In this document: positions 45,225 to 56,060 of the stretch, piece by piece
How positions within the stretch are numbered: position 1 is the first letter of the stretch
Layout of the letters: each line of letters opens with the position of its first letter
Origin: Bettongia penicillata ogilbyi
Lineage: Eukaryota > Chordata > Mammalia > Diprotodontia > Potoroidae
DNA: 64,000 bases
Assembly (NCBI GenBank): GCA_023548195.1
Contig: JAJHZJ010000419.1
Coordinates: forward strand, 431,185-495,184
Reading direction: 5' to 3'
Program-made: the position numbers and the translations under genes
The notes under the pieces: model-generated
Seen by the model: the letters and a program-made list of their open reading frames with translations, nothing else
Databases searched by the model: none
Told to the model about the DNA's origin: nothing

Positions 45225-46334
45225 ATTAGATCCCTATCATGAGTAAAATACTGTATGAACACTAGCTGTGGTGAGCATACTGATATGCGCCTCTCTTGGA
45301 GTATATAGAGGGAAATAATATAGATAACTTTAGTACACAGTAGTATATGATAATAGAACTGGAGAGACACAAAGCAAACTAAAGTGAGACAAGTTCTTAT
45401 CACTTACATTAAAGACTAGTTGGAGGAAATGACTGAGTGAAGCATTAAAGAGTTATCAGAAATTCAACAAATGAAGGGTGGAGGTAGCCCATACTCTAAA
45501 CATAGATACTAGGTCACTAGTCTCTTAAAAACCCTGTGCTCAGATCCTTTGTTAGATAAAAGTATGGCTTCCAGAAAGGCTTAAATGATTCTTCTCTCTA
45601 CACCTTTTTACCCCTTCCAGGTAGTTTTTTCGAAGTACTTTTGAGATTTTTAAATAATGGGCCATAGGATATTTGGTTTGCTTGAAAGAAGGAAAGGAAT
45701 ATTTCATGAGAAATAGTTCACCAGAATATTCAGGTAAAACTTTACTTCAATACAAATGAAAATAAATGGTTATTGAATTCAACCGAATACAAATGCAACA
45801 GAAAACCTTTTATAAATTGAGGGCATAACTCTTAATAATAACCATGAAAACATGAATACTTGAGAATTCCTTCACATTTCCCAGTTCCAAATAAAAGTAG
45901 GAGAAAAAGAAGAAGAAAAATGATGGAAGGGAAGGAAAAAGCAAGGAGAAGAGTAAAAAGAGGAAGGGAAAGAGATAAGGCAAAGAGAAAGGGAAAGGGA
46001 GAGGAGGAGAGAATGTTTCCTTTTAATCCTTCTCTTCCCATTGGATCAAAATTGCTATCAGCTACTTGCTCTGTTTGCTTGGAAAACATAGAGAGCTCAA
46101 GAACTGAAAGAAATTTCTGGAAGATCTATGAATCCTTAAACCTTGCCCATTATTATATAGTATTATATAGATTATATGATAATCTAGAGCTGCTATCTTT
46201 CTATTTACCTATAGACTCTATGGAAGCTATGCCACACCTGCATTCTAAGCTCCTCTTTATATCTGAGGACCAAGTGAGAAACAATTTCCTTTTTAACAAA
46301 TTTGGTTTTGAATTAAGAAATTCCTGTCCATTAA
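45225..46334. other. Unassigned, with purine tract
   Basis: A 115-bp almost pure purine tract occupies 45896-46010. The 179-codon frame 45860-46399 runs through it and into the L2. Its basic N-terminal half is translated simple sequence and the rest matches nothing I know. I do not call it a gene. Confidence 0.5.
45896..46010 (+). repeat. Polypurine (GGAAA/GAAGA)n tract
   Basis: Mixed AAG, GGA and GAAA units with very few pyrimidines, including mirror-symmetric stretches. This is the composition that can adopt triplex DNA. Confidence 0.85.
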
Positions 46335-46802
46335 TAACAGAATCCCATAATCTAATGGGAGAGAAAGCAAACAAACATTTATGTACAAATAGGGTATAAA
46401 ATAAATAGTAAATAACAGAGGGAAGGAACTGGACTAAGGGAAATTGTGAATGGCTTCCTGTAGAAGCTGTAATATTAGGTGATTATTAAAGGAAGATAGC
46501 AGGTGAACAGGAAGGAGAGCATGCCAGGCATGAGGAATGGCCAGGAGGATTCTCAAAGCCCAGAGATGGAATGTCATGTTCACAGGACAGCAAGGAGGCC
46601 AACATCATTAGATCGAAAAGTATGTGAGGAGTAAAGTATAAAGAAGATTGGAAAGGAAGAAAGTCATTAGACTATGTAGGACTTTGAAGACAAAAAGATG
46701 ATTTTATATTTGATCTTGGAGGTGACAAAAAGTTTATTAAATGGGGGGAGATGGTCTTGATATAGACTTGCACTTAAAAAAAAGACTTTAAAAAAGGAGG
46801 AT

Positions 46803-48936
46803 GGGGGGTGGAGCCAAGATGGCAGAGTAACAGCATGGGTTTTCTAGAGCACTCCCACCAAGTCCAGAAAAATGCCTGTAAAAAATGGCTCTGAAAACAT
46901 TCTGTAACTGCAGAACCCATAGAATTTTGGAGTGAAGTAAATCTCTGGCCCATGACAGCCTAGAAGATCACCGGGAAGCATCTATCACACCACTCTAGAA
47001 GAGCACAGTTCACTATGGGCCACAAGTGAACAAAGGGTAGGCCTTGGGAAGACTGAATCTCTCATACCTGTGGGTTTTTCCAGACTTCATGACCCCAAAA
47101 TACTGTGGATAAATGGGTCAGTGAGAAAAGCCTGTGGGACCAATGCAGAAGAGTGGAATGACCCAGCCCCAGGGTGGCTGAGGGGGGAGAAGGCAGAGGA
47201 ACCTGCAGCATCCATAGCAGCAGCAAGGGAAGCTGAAGGCACTGCTTCTGGAGCTATAGGCCCACAGATTGTGGGAGTATCAAGAGGATGTTATTACACC
47301 CCCCACCCCCACTGGAAGCAGAGAACTACTTTGACAAAGAGCTCAAAAGTCAACTAAATGGCTTTGGTGACAAGGAAGACCAAAGCATGCAAACAGAAGA
47401 AAACAAAGTCAAAGCATATTGAGAAAAGTCTCAAGAGTTACAAATGTTATCTTTCCATGTAGGAATGTAAACAGTTCAATCTTAGTAAGTCTTTTATGAT
47501 TTTTCTTTCCTGTTTACTTTGTCATGCTTCTCTTGATTCTTGTTTTTGGTAGTTAAATTGTCTATTCATTTCTGGTCTTTTCATCAAGAATGCTTGAAAA
47601 TCCTCTATTTCATTGAATGACCATTTTTTTCTTTGATAATTTCACGTAAGATGATGTCTAGGCTCTTTGTTTGATCATGGCTTTTAGGTAGTCCCATAAT
47701 TTTTAAATTGTCTCTCCTGAATCTATTTTTCAGGTCAGCCAGAAACAATTTGAGTATTATGAAAATAAAATCAGGACAACACAAGAGCTATCAGCTTCTA
47801 TATTAAGGGATCAAAGGGTTTTAAAAATGATATTCCAGAAGTCAAAGGAGCTGGATTAAAATCAAGAATTACCTACCCAGCAAAATTGAGTGTAATACTT
47901 CAGGGGAAAAAATGGTCAAGCTTTCTTTATGAAAAGACAAACACAAGAATCAAGAGAAGCATGACAAGGTAAACAGGAAAGAGAAATCATAAGGGACCTA
48001 CTAAAACTGAATTGTTTACATTCCTACATAGAAAGATAATATTTGTAGCTCTTGAGACTTTTTTTCAGAATTTGGGTAGTTGGAGGGATTATATACATAT
48101 AGACAGAGGGCATAGGGTGAGTTGAATAGGAAGGGATGATATCTAAAAACATAAAATTAACGGGTGAAAGAGGAATATATTGGGAGGGGAAAGGAAGAAA
48201 TGGAATGGGGCAAATTATCTCTTATAAAAGAGGGAAGAAATAGCTTTTTCAATGAAGGGGAAAAGAGAGCAAGGTGAGAGGGGATAAGTGAGGCTTACTC
48301 TCTTCACTTATGGCTTAAGGAAGGAATAACATGCACATTCAATTTGGTATAAAAATCTGTCTTACATTCCAGGAAAGTAGGGGAGAAGTGGATAAGTGGG
48401 ATGTGGGGGAATGATAGAAGGGAGGCCAAATGGGAGGAGGGGGTAATCAGAAGTAAACACTTTTGGGGAGGGGCAAGGTCAAAAGACAGAATAGAATAAA
48501 TGGGGGGCAGGATAGGATGGAGGGAAATACAGTTAGTCTTTCACAATATGACTTTTATGGAAGTCTTTTGCATAACCACACATGTATAACCTATATTGAA
48601 TTGCTTGCATTCTCCATGGGGATGATAGGAGATGGAGGGAGAGAAGGTTCAAAGTTTTAAAAATGAATGTTAAAAATTGCTTTTACATGCAACTGAGAAA
48701 TAAGAAATACGGGTAATTGGGTATAGAAATCCATTTTGCCCTACAAGAAAATAGAGGAGATGGGGATAAGGGAAGGGAGGGGTATGATAGAAGGAAAGGC
48801 AGATTGGGGGAAGGGGTAATCAGAGTACACAGTGTCTTGGTGTGGGGGGAGGGGAGAGATGGGGAGAAAATTTGGAACTCAAAATCTTGTGGAAATGAAT
48901 GCTGAAAACTAAAAATAAATAGTTTATTTTTATAAA
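46803..48936 (+). mobile_element. HAL1 copy with internal inverted duplication
   Basis: Same family as 376-3275. It has three parts. 46803-47425 is plus-strand 5' UTR ('gtggagccaagatggcagag'). 47426-47752 is minus-strand, covering the RRM region of ORF1 and the start of the 3' region with an internal gap. 47753-48936 is plus-strand from late ORF1 to the 3' end with a short A-rich tail. The inverted part overlaps the third part, so some sequence occurs twice in opposite directions. A 13-bp duplication with one difference, aaaaggaggatgg/aaaagaaggatgg, lies at 46792-46804 and 48934-48946. ORF1 is not usable; frame 47070-47357 is 5' UTR. Confidence 0.85.
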
Positions 48937-49551
48937 AGAAGGATGGATAAAAGAGGGAGGAAACTTGAGGCAGGAAGACCCACCTGAAGGTTTCTGAAAT
49001 AATTCAGGAATAAAGGTCTAACCAATATGGTGGCATTGTGAGAGGAGAGAATGAGGCATTTTCAAGAACTTTTACAAAGATGAAATCAGTAAACTTTGGC
49101 AGAAAGATTAGATATGAGGGAGGTAAGAGAGAGTGAGAGCTGGGGATATCTAGGTTACCACCTTGAGATCCTGGGAAGATGATATTCTCACCTATAGTAA
49201 TAGGAAAGATAGGAGGAAGTAGAGAGCATTGTGAAGGGTAAAGATAATGAGTTCAATTTTTGCTATGTTGAGTTTAAATGTTTACTGAATGTTGAAGATA
49301 TCTGAAAGGCAGAGATGCAAGAGAGGAGGTCAGCTGTGGGAATTGGCCAAGATATGTAGATTTGTGAATCCCCAGCATAGAGTTGGTAATTAAACTGATA
49401 GGAGCAGGTAAAATCACCAAAGTTTTATATAGAGGGAGTAAAGAAGAAAGGCCGGGGAAGAATCTTGGGGACAATAAGTGGGTATGATCTGGGTGAAGCA
49501 TAGAAGACAAAGAGCAGTCAGATAAAGAGAAGAACCAAGAAAGTGGGGTAT

Positions 49552-50085
49552 TGATGGAGAGCAAAGCTAGGTATAAAATGGATAATTTTGATTTCATTAA
49601 ATTAAAAAGGTTTTATACAAAAGGTAGCTAGGATCAGAAAGAAAGCAGAAAATTGTGTGGTGGAAATTTTATACATAATTTCTCAGACAAAGTTCTCATA
49701 TCTCAAATATATAAAAAAAAAAAAACTAAGTTATTTTGACTATTATAAATGCCCAAATCAACTAAAAGGAACTATGAAGATGCTATCTGCATCCACAGAA
49801 TTGATATATAGAAGCTTGTATAGATTGATTTTGTGTGTATGTATGTGTAAATATTTGTGTAATTATAGCCATCTCTAGGGCAGGCAGAGGGAAAAAAAAG
49901 AAATTTACATGATAACTTCATTTTTACATGATAATTTTATTTTATATTCAAAAGACAATTTAAATTGTACATAATTGATTTTCAGTTTCATGTGCAATAA
50001 TCTTCCTTATTATTCTGTGTTATGGAAATTTTTGTTTTATTTTATAAATTAAAAATAAACAAAAATTTTAAAATAGTCTAAAAAT
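49552..50085 (+). mobile_element. L1 3' end (ORF2 terminus and 3' UTR)
   Basis: Starts with ORF2-terminal sequence ('aaaatggataattttgattt', 'attaaattaaaaaggtttt'), then after a gap reads 'gatgctatctgcatccacag', 'tagccatctctagggcaggc', 'ttgattttcagtttcatgtg' and ends in an A-rich tail. The L2 words 'agtggggtat' (49542-49551) and 'agttggggtat' (50086-50096) flank it as an imperfect target-site duplication. It is strongly 5'-truncated. Confidence 0.85.
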
Positions 50086-50190
50086 AGTTGGGGTATCCTG
50101 AAAACCTAGACAGAAAAAATCTATTAAGAAAGAAAGAGTGATCAGCTGTGTCAAAGTTTGCAAAGAGGTTGGGAAGGAGGAGGATTCAGT

Positions 50191-52025
50191 CAACATTTAA
50201 GTATACATATCACACTACCTTATGTTATTTATGAACATACTTAAGTATGTGTTTTCTCTCTTGCTATAATGTAAAGCCTTTGAGGTCAATACTATTTCAC
50301 TTTTGTCTTCATTTTCCTAGAACTTTGCATGTATTTACTTAGGGAGTGGAGTTGTAGTATAGGAAAGACTCAGGTGAAGAAATTAATTTTATTATTCCAG
50401 GTGGGCAACTTCTCTTTCTTAAAAACTTGCCTAGAGTAATGAGAAATTATGATGTCTAAATTCACAGAGTTTGTGGGTGTCAGGAGTTGGCCTAAAACCA
50501 ATGTCTTCCTTCCTTTCAGGCTTCTTCTTAGAATAGGTCTTGAAAATAATGAAGACAATAAATATTGATTAATTGGTGGATCTAGTTACAGATCTTCATA
50601 CTGTATTTATCTGTTTGAACTCATGTGTTAACATAGCATTCACCTCTTAGAATTTCATTTTAGCAGTTTCATGCAAACTACTTATTAACTGAAAATGATC
50701 ATTATAAAGAGTATCACTTTAAAATAATGTGCAAATGTAAGATACATGCAAGAATTTTATTTCCTTTTTGCAGAATAATTTTGAATATAACCTTAACAGT
50801 GAATGTTCATATTATTAGTTAATATTGCACCTTGTGCAATTATTATCATCGTATTTGATTTAGCATAGACTCAGAAGCAAAAAAGAAGAAATTTAAATTA
50901 ACCATTGGATATTAGAGTTATTATTAAGTCAATATAATGACAGTTTTTACTAAAAAAAAGTTCAATGAAATTTGTTGTGATTTTTTGCAAGAAGATAATT
51001 TATTCAAATAAAGTTCACAATATGAGTTACTACTAAATGTAAAGAAGGAAAAATGTGTTTTTGTCTAATGAAAGACACTATGAAATTCAATTTTACCCAA
51101 CAGGATTGCAATTACATTAATAACAAAGGGAACTATTACTTAGGAGAGTCATTTTCACCCCTGCTAAATAGCTTACAATAGTTCTATAAAAATAAGATTC
51201 TGTAGAAACATTTTGTTCCGTTGATAAATTGGAACAAAAATTAAAGTATTAAAAAAGAGATATGTGAATAACTTTAAATATCTCATCAGTTTTGATGCCA
51301 AAGCCTGACTTTCAGATTTATTCACATTGTATGCTTACTCAATTAAAGTAAATATATAAAGAAATGAGTAAGTAAAATGTAACCCTAGCATCCCTCCAAA
51401 CAGTTTCATTTCCTTTTTTATATGCATTACTAAGTGCAGAGAATTACATTTCAAAGTCACTCCTATAACCTAGCCCAGTGGCATTCAGGCAAGTTTCTAT
51501 ATTCAGAAAAATGAAAAATAAAAAGGCGTTATCTGATTAAAATTTGAAATGTCATTAAACTGCATGTTCACCAGACAGGGGACTATGTTCTATCATGCAA
51601 ATATGATTGCCTTTCCCAATGTTCAGAAGCTGTGGCAGCTGAAATATTGACCTAGTATTAAATAGGCTGAAGGGGAATGGGGGGGAGGAATACTGGTCAG
51701 AGACTTTCAAATCAAGAGTATTTAAAGGAAATTGAAAAACCATGGAAGTCTAGAGTTGAGCTTTTACATAGAACACAAATGTTGCGGAGGTTTAACTGTA
51801 TGTGATTTTGTTCTGAAAAATTTCAAAAGCCACTTGTATAGCTGTTGCAGCACATTCATTCAATGAATATTTGGTGCCTCGATAGAATGAATTCTTGGTA
51901 CAATGGTGAAATTATTTGAAGAAATATAATAGCGTGGCAGTATCATCAAGTAGACAAAATCCTATGCAGAGAGTCAGAAGAAACAGGGCATTTCTCAACT
52001 AAGGAATCTAGATTGAGATTTTTAA
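50191..52025. other. Unassigned, about 1.8 kb
   Basis: AT-rich DNA with no recognised gene or repeat. A MIR-like trace may be present at 51930-52015, too weak to annotate. Confidence 0.35.
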
Positions 52026-52180
52026 ATCCCCCTGGAACATGAAATCCATGAATTTTTTAAAAAATATCTGTTTCAATATAACTGGTTTCTTCACAATCTG
52101 ATATATCTTATTCCACATACTTGAGAATATGACACAATGAAAGGGTCTATAGATTGTATTGGATTGTCAAAGTGGTTCAT
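52026..52180 (-). mobile_element. Ancient hAT-like MITE fragment
   Basis: Reverse orientation relative to 41433: 'catgaattttttaaaaaata', 'tttcaatataactggtttct', 'gaaagggtctatagattg'. Only part is kept. Confidence 0.55.
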
Positions 52181-52189
52181 CTCACACAT

Positions 52190-52230
52190 GTGGACACACA
52201 CACACATATGCACACACATACACACAATGA
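52190..52230. repeat. (CA)n microsatellite, interrupted
   Basis: CA dinucleotides interrupted by TG, TA and CAT. Confidence 0.9.
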
Positions 52231-52455
52231 TTAAGAACTGCTCTTCCAAATAAAGAAAAAGAGGCTAATATATAACATCAAGCTCTAGAGAAATTGACAG
52301 AACCAAACTTCAATGTCAGTACCTGCTATTAATGTGCTTGAGAATCATTCTGAACTGCAACTAGTACATGTACACATACGTGTACTTACATGTTCTACTA
52401 TTACTACTATTGCTAGTACATGTGCATTTACTACTATTACTAGTATATGGTCAAT

Positions 52456-52647
52456 CAGGGGTGGGGAACTTGTGGCCTCAAAACCACATGTGGTCTTCCA
52501 GGTCCTTGGTTGTGGCCTTTTGATGGAGTCCATCAAATCCTTTTAGTAAGAGGATTTGTTCTGTGAAGTTTGGATTCAGTCAAAGGGCCACACTTGAGGA
52601 CCCAGAGGGCCACACGAGGTCTCGAGGCCACAAATTCCTCACCCTTG
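52456..52647. mobile_element. Palindromic hAT MITE
   Basis: Starts 'caggggtggggaacttgtgg' and ends with its diverged reverse complement ('attcctcacccttg'). The complementarity continues inwards ('ctcaaaaccacatgtggtct' against 'agggccacacgaggtctcga'; 'gtggccttttgatggagtcc' against 'ggattcagtcaaagggccac'), so nearly the whole element is one hairpin around 52545. It has no coding capacity and must have moved with a partner's hAT transposase. An 8-bp target duplication is not clear. Frames 52313-52546 and 52345-52536 cross it and are not genes. Confidence 0.8.
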
Positions 52648-52724
52648 GGCATAGCTTATATACAACCTCTTGGAGATCCTTTTCACAAGGCCCTTTGAAG
52701 TTTCCGGTAAGACAATATATACAA

Positions 52725-53090
52725 AGCTTCGTTGTTGTTGTTTGGCTTGATTTCAGGAGTACCAATGACATCATAAGGGTGACATCTTGCCTTTTGAGTG
52801 AATTGGAATTAAGTGAGGCTGAGTTGTACAAAGTCATTAGCCTAATCTCTTTCCGAATCATTGAAATCCAATGACACAACAAAAGTTAAGATGACTGGCA
52901 ATTGCCCAAGATGCAATGGAAGACCTTGTGGATGATCTTTGATGTCTGACCAAGCTCTAAGTGTTCCACAGGGCCTGGTGTGGCCACCTTCATGGCCATT
53001 GGAATAAATTGTTCTCACCTGCCATTCTTCCAGGGTAAGTCTTCACATGCTTGGGGTAGAAATCCCAAATGGATTTGAGTTCTACTGATT
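52725..53090 (-). mobile_element. RTE-class LINE 3' region
   Basis: Same family as 6695 and 38443: 'gttgttgtttggcttgattt', 'gaattggaattaagtgaggc', 'gcaatggaagaccttgtgga', 'cttcacatgcttggggtaga'. It shares the longer internal part with the 6695 copy. The 100-codon frames here are by-products. Confidence 0.7.
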
Positions 53091-53299
53091 ATCCTCAACT
53101 TGGTTTATTGCTAAAATAGTTTTACAAAGCACTACACAAATTGGAAAGATCTCTTTAAATATCAGTTATTACTGAGACTAGGTGCTGTTTTGTTTTCTTC
53201 TGTTGTTAATGATCTCTCTCTTCTCAAATTATCATGTATATACTTCTCTGTTTAAGTTGCTTAGATGCCCTGTAGAATAGTTAATGAGGTAAAATTATA

Positions 53300-53580
53300 A
53301 AATAAATAGAGAACTAACCTTGCAGGCAGGAAAACCAGGGTTCCAATACCAAGTCTGATATTCAGTAATTAAGAGATGATGAACAAAGCATTTATCTTCT
53401 CTGGGCTTCAATTTCTTCATTTAAACATCTTATAAATATTCAAGTCATATCCAAAGAATTTTCCTCTTTGTAATAGGGATAATTCCTGTAGTAGCTACAG
53501 GTTTTTGCAAGGTTTTTACAAGATTCAAATAAGACAATACATACAAAATTCAACATAAATTTTCAATATCAGTTATCATT
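53300..53580 (+). mobile_element. MIR/CORE-SINE
   Basis: 'aggaaaaccagggttccaat', 'tctctgggcttcaatttctt', then 'caagattcaaataagacaat' and an AT-rich tail. Diverged. Confidence 0.6.
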
Positions 53581-53814
53581 AATATTTATAACAATTTGAT
53601 ATTGCCACAATTTCTTTGTACATAAGTGCCTTATAAATTGATTATTGAGATGGTTTATATTATATTACCTTGCATAGGATTGATAGACTTTCTATCAGAA
53701 TACATAGTGTATTCTACAAGATATTTTCAAGGACTCTTTTTTATTTTTTTCTTCAGCTCAGTTTTTACTTTGATGTCTATGAGCTTTTAAAACGTATGTT
53801 TATAATGATAATTA

Positions 53815-53912
53815 CATGTCAATGTAATTAGTTTCATTTGGAATTTTATACATTTAATTCTATACTTTTAATAACATCATTCTGAGCAGGAATCCATAGG
53901 CTTCACCACAAA
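53815..53912 (-). mobile_element. Ancient hAT-like MITE fragment
   Basis: 'aattagtttcatttggaatt' to 'atcattctgagcaggaatcc' and 'ataggcttcacca' match the reverse of the 41433 family. Confidence 0.55.
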
Positions 53913-55789
53913 CACACACAGATGTAATTATAGTTGCTTCCAACTAGTTGTATAAGATTTCCTTAAGCAGAAAGCACTTATAGTTATCAAACATATGCAA
54001 AGTAGAAAAGAAAATCCTCCAGGCATAGTGTTCTTTGGCAGAGTAGAGAAGGAGAATTGACTTTGTCATTAGATGTTGAGACAAGATTGAATGGGGCAAG
54101 AGGAGCTTTCTACTTCATTTAAAAATTAAGGTAAACCGAGGTTTACCTTAGGTAAACAAGATTCTGAGCATGATCCATTTATTACTCAGCCAATAAGTTA
54201 GTAATCAAAAAATTGGGTCAATAGCCTCTCTCAAGGCCAAAAGACCTAGAGTGAGGGCTAACGGGATCTCTTAAACTTACACAACATTTGACCCACCCCT
54301 GGCAAAGTTAATCCAGTTCTTATTAGTAGACATTTAAAAGAAGAAGCGGATTGAGTCACTGTTCTCCATTATGTCTTCATTGGGAGATGGGAGTAATCTT
54401 CAGGTGATAGGATTAGTCTGCAAGCATAAGTATCAGTGGCAGCAGTGTTGATTGAACCAACTTGAATCTGAGTTAAGTGGGTGGTGGGTAAGGTCACAAA
54501 GAAACTTGAATTTGGGATAAATGGGTAATAGATTACTAGACACTACAGGGTGGAGATTTGTAAATAAAATTTTAAAAAACCTCATCTTTACTCAAAAATA
54601 TTTGAGACCTAGAATTAATATATAACTTTAGAAAGGAATGCTCAAAAGAACCTCATTCAACTTTGATCATTCCTAAGGCTTTATTCTCTGAACTCCAAAG
54701 CCTCTCTTCACCCTAGATTTAGATTAATGGATAGTATTTATCTCTGTTTTGTTTTCATATGTCAAATTTTGTTAGCAGCCTCTTGTATGAAGAAAAACTA
54801 TGAATATATTTGAGACTGGAGACTTGAAAAGGCTTCTCACTGCGAAAAAGGCTGCTCATCCACCTTTGGTATTCATCTGTCACTCAACCTTCACCTGTGC
54901 TATAACTAAGAAGTTACAGCATTTATAGCTGCAACACTTTAGTAAAGTAGTCTGTGAGATGGACTAAACCAGAATGAGGATAATGGACAGGTTTCAACCT
55001 GTTGGAGAGTGAGGAGAATATCTACCCCAAGCAGGTGAAGACTTCCCCCAGTGGGATGGGCAGATGAAAACAATTTATTCCAATGACCTTGAAGGTGACT
55101 GATGCAGGAGCTGTGGAGCATTTAGAGCTTGGTAAGACACTAAAGATGTCAAGGTCATCCACTACATCGCAGCCCATTGCCAGAAATCTTGATTTTGTCT
55201 TGTCTTCAATGCATAGAATCTATATTTGCTCCCTAAAAGCCAAAAGATTTCCCCTCCATCCCTTTCCCCTTGACGAGTGAATTCTAGGAAATTCTCTTAC
55301 CTTTGCCCCTATCACACCATTGACCTTTCCCTTTTCTCTCAAATCTTATATATGTTGGATCCCATAGGGGAAAACAAAAATTCTGATGATTGCAATTCCA
55401 GTTAAAGTATTAATCATTGATCGTTGGCTACATTTGGGGAATGTATTTGTATTTTTACAGGAAACAATAGTAACTCCAGGAGATAATTCTATAACCATGA
55501 AATTATAGACTCTGTAGTTGAAAATAACATACATTTCATTAGGGCAAGAACTGTGCCTCCTAAATATCTTTCTCTGTCTTAATTAGGAGCTCCTAATAAA
55601 ATTTGATATGTGAAAACAAAACACAGATAAATACTTTTCCATTAACCTAAGTCTGGGGTGAAGGGAGGCTTTGGAGTTCAGAAAATAAAGCCTTGGGAAT
55701 GATCAAAGTTGGATGAGGCTCCTTTGTGCATTCTTTTCTAAAATTATATGTTAATTCTAGGTCTCAAATATTTTAGAGTAAAGATGAGT
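53913..55789. other. Unassigned, about 1.9 kb
   Basis: No recognised gene or repeat. It includes a perfect 24-bp inverted repeat at 54127-54150 followed by another GTAAACA word. Wording at 54575-54745 and 55655-55780 is shared in reverse: 'ggaatgatcaaagttggatg' against 'cattcaactttgatcattcc' (see findings). Confidence 0.45.
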
Positions 55790-56060
55790 TTTTTATTGTA
55801 TTTAAAATTGATCTTTGTTTTCAGTTCTGCATTATCACCCTCTCTCCTCCCCCTTACCCACCCATGGCAAACGCAAGAAATATAATACTCATTATACAGA
55901 TAGTATCATGCAAATATATATTTCCCCATTAGCCATGTTTAAAACAAATAAAGAAAAATAAAGAAAGAGGGAAATCATGTGCTTCCTTCTGTACTCTGAG
56001 ACAATCAGTTCTCAATCTGGAAGTGGATAGTATTTTATATCATGAATATATTAGAGTTGT
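55790..56060 (-). mobile_element. L1 3' UTR fragment
   Basis: Reverse L1 3' UTR with its pyrimidine block ('ctctctcctcccccttaccc'), 'gcaaatatatatttccccat', 'tagccatgtttaaaacaaat', 'agttctcaatctggaagtgg'. Old, 5'-truncated. Confidence 0.65.

Larger units (their letters stand above)
46335..50190 (-). mobile_element. L2 LINE split by two later insertions
   Basis: Antisense L2 in three pieces: 46335-46791, 48947-49551 and about 50097-50190. They follow one another along L2: 'cccataatctaatgggagag' to 'gtaggactttgaagacaaaa'; then 'gagctggggatatctaggtt', 'gataatgagttcaatttttg' to 'cagtcagataaagagaagaa'; then 'agagtgatcagctgtgtcaa', 'agttggg'. The last word sits just past the region coding for the RT active site. 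HAL1 and an L1 3' end fill the gaps. The 107-codon frame 49274-49597 is antisense L2 coding sequence, not a gene. Confidence 0.85.

Noticed and set aside
45860..46399. 179-codon open frame, plus strand, basic N-terminus
   Set aside because: The first half is a translated purine tract and the end runs into an L2 copy; no domain, splice or promoter evidence.
51925..51985. 'agcgtggcagtatcatcaag' resembling the 5' part of U4 snRNA
   Set aside because: The match does not continue into the rest of U4; a decayed MIR head explains the wording as well.
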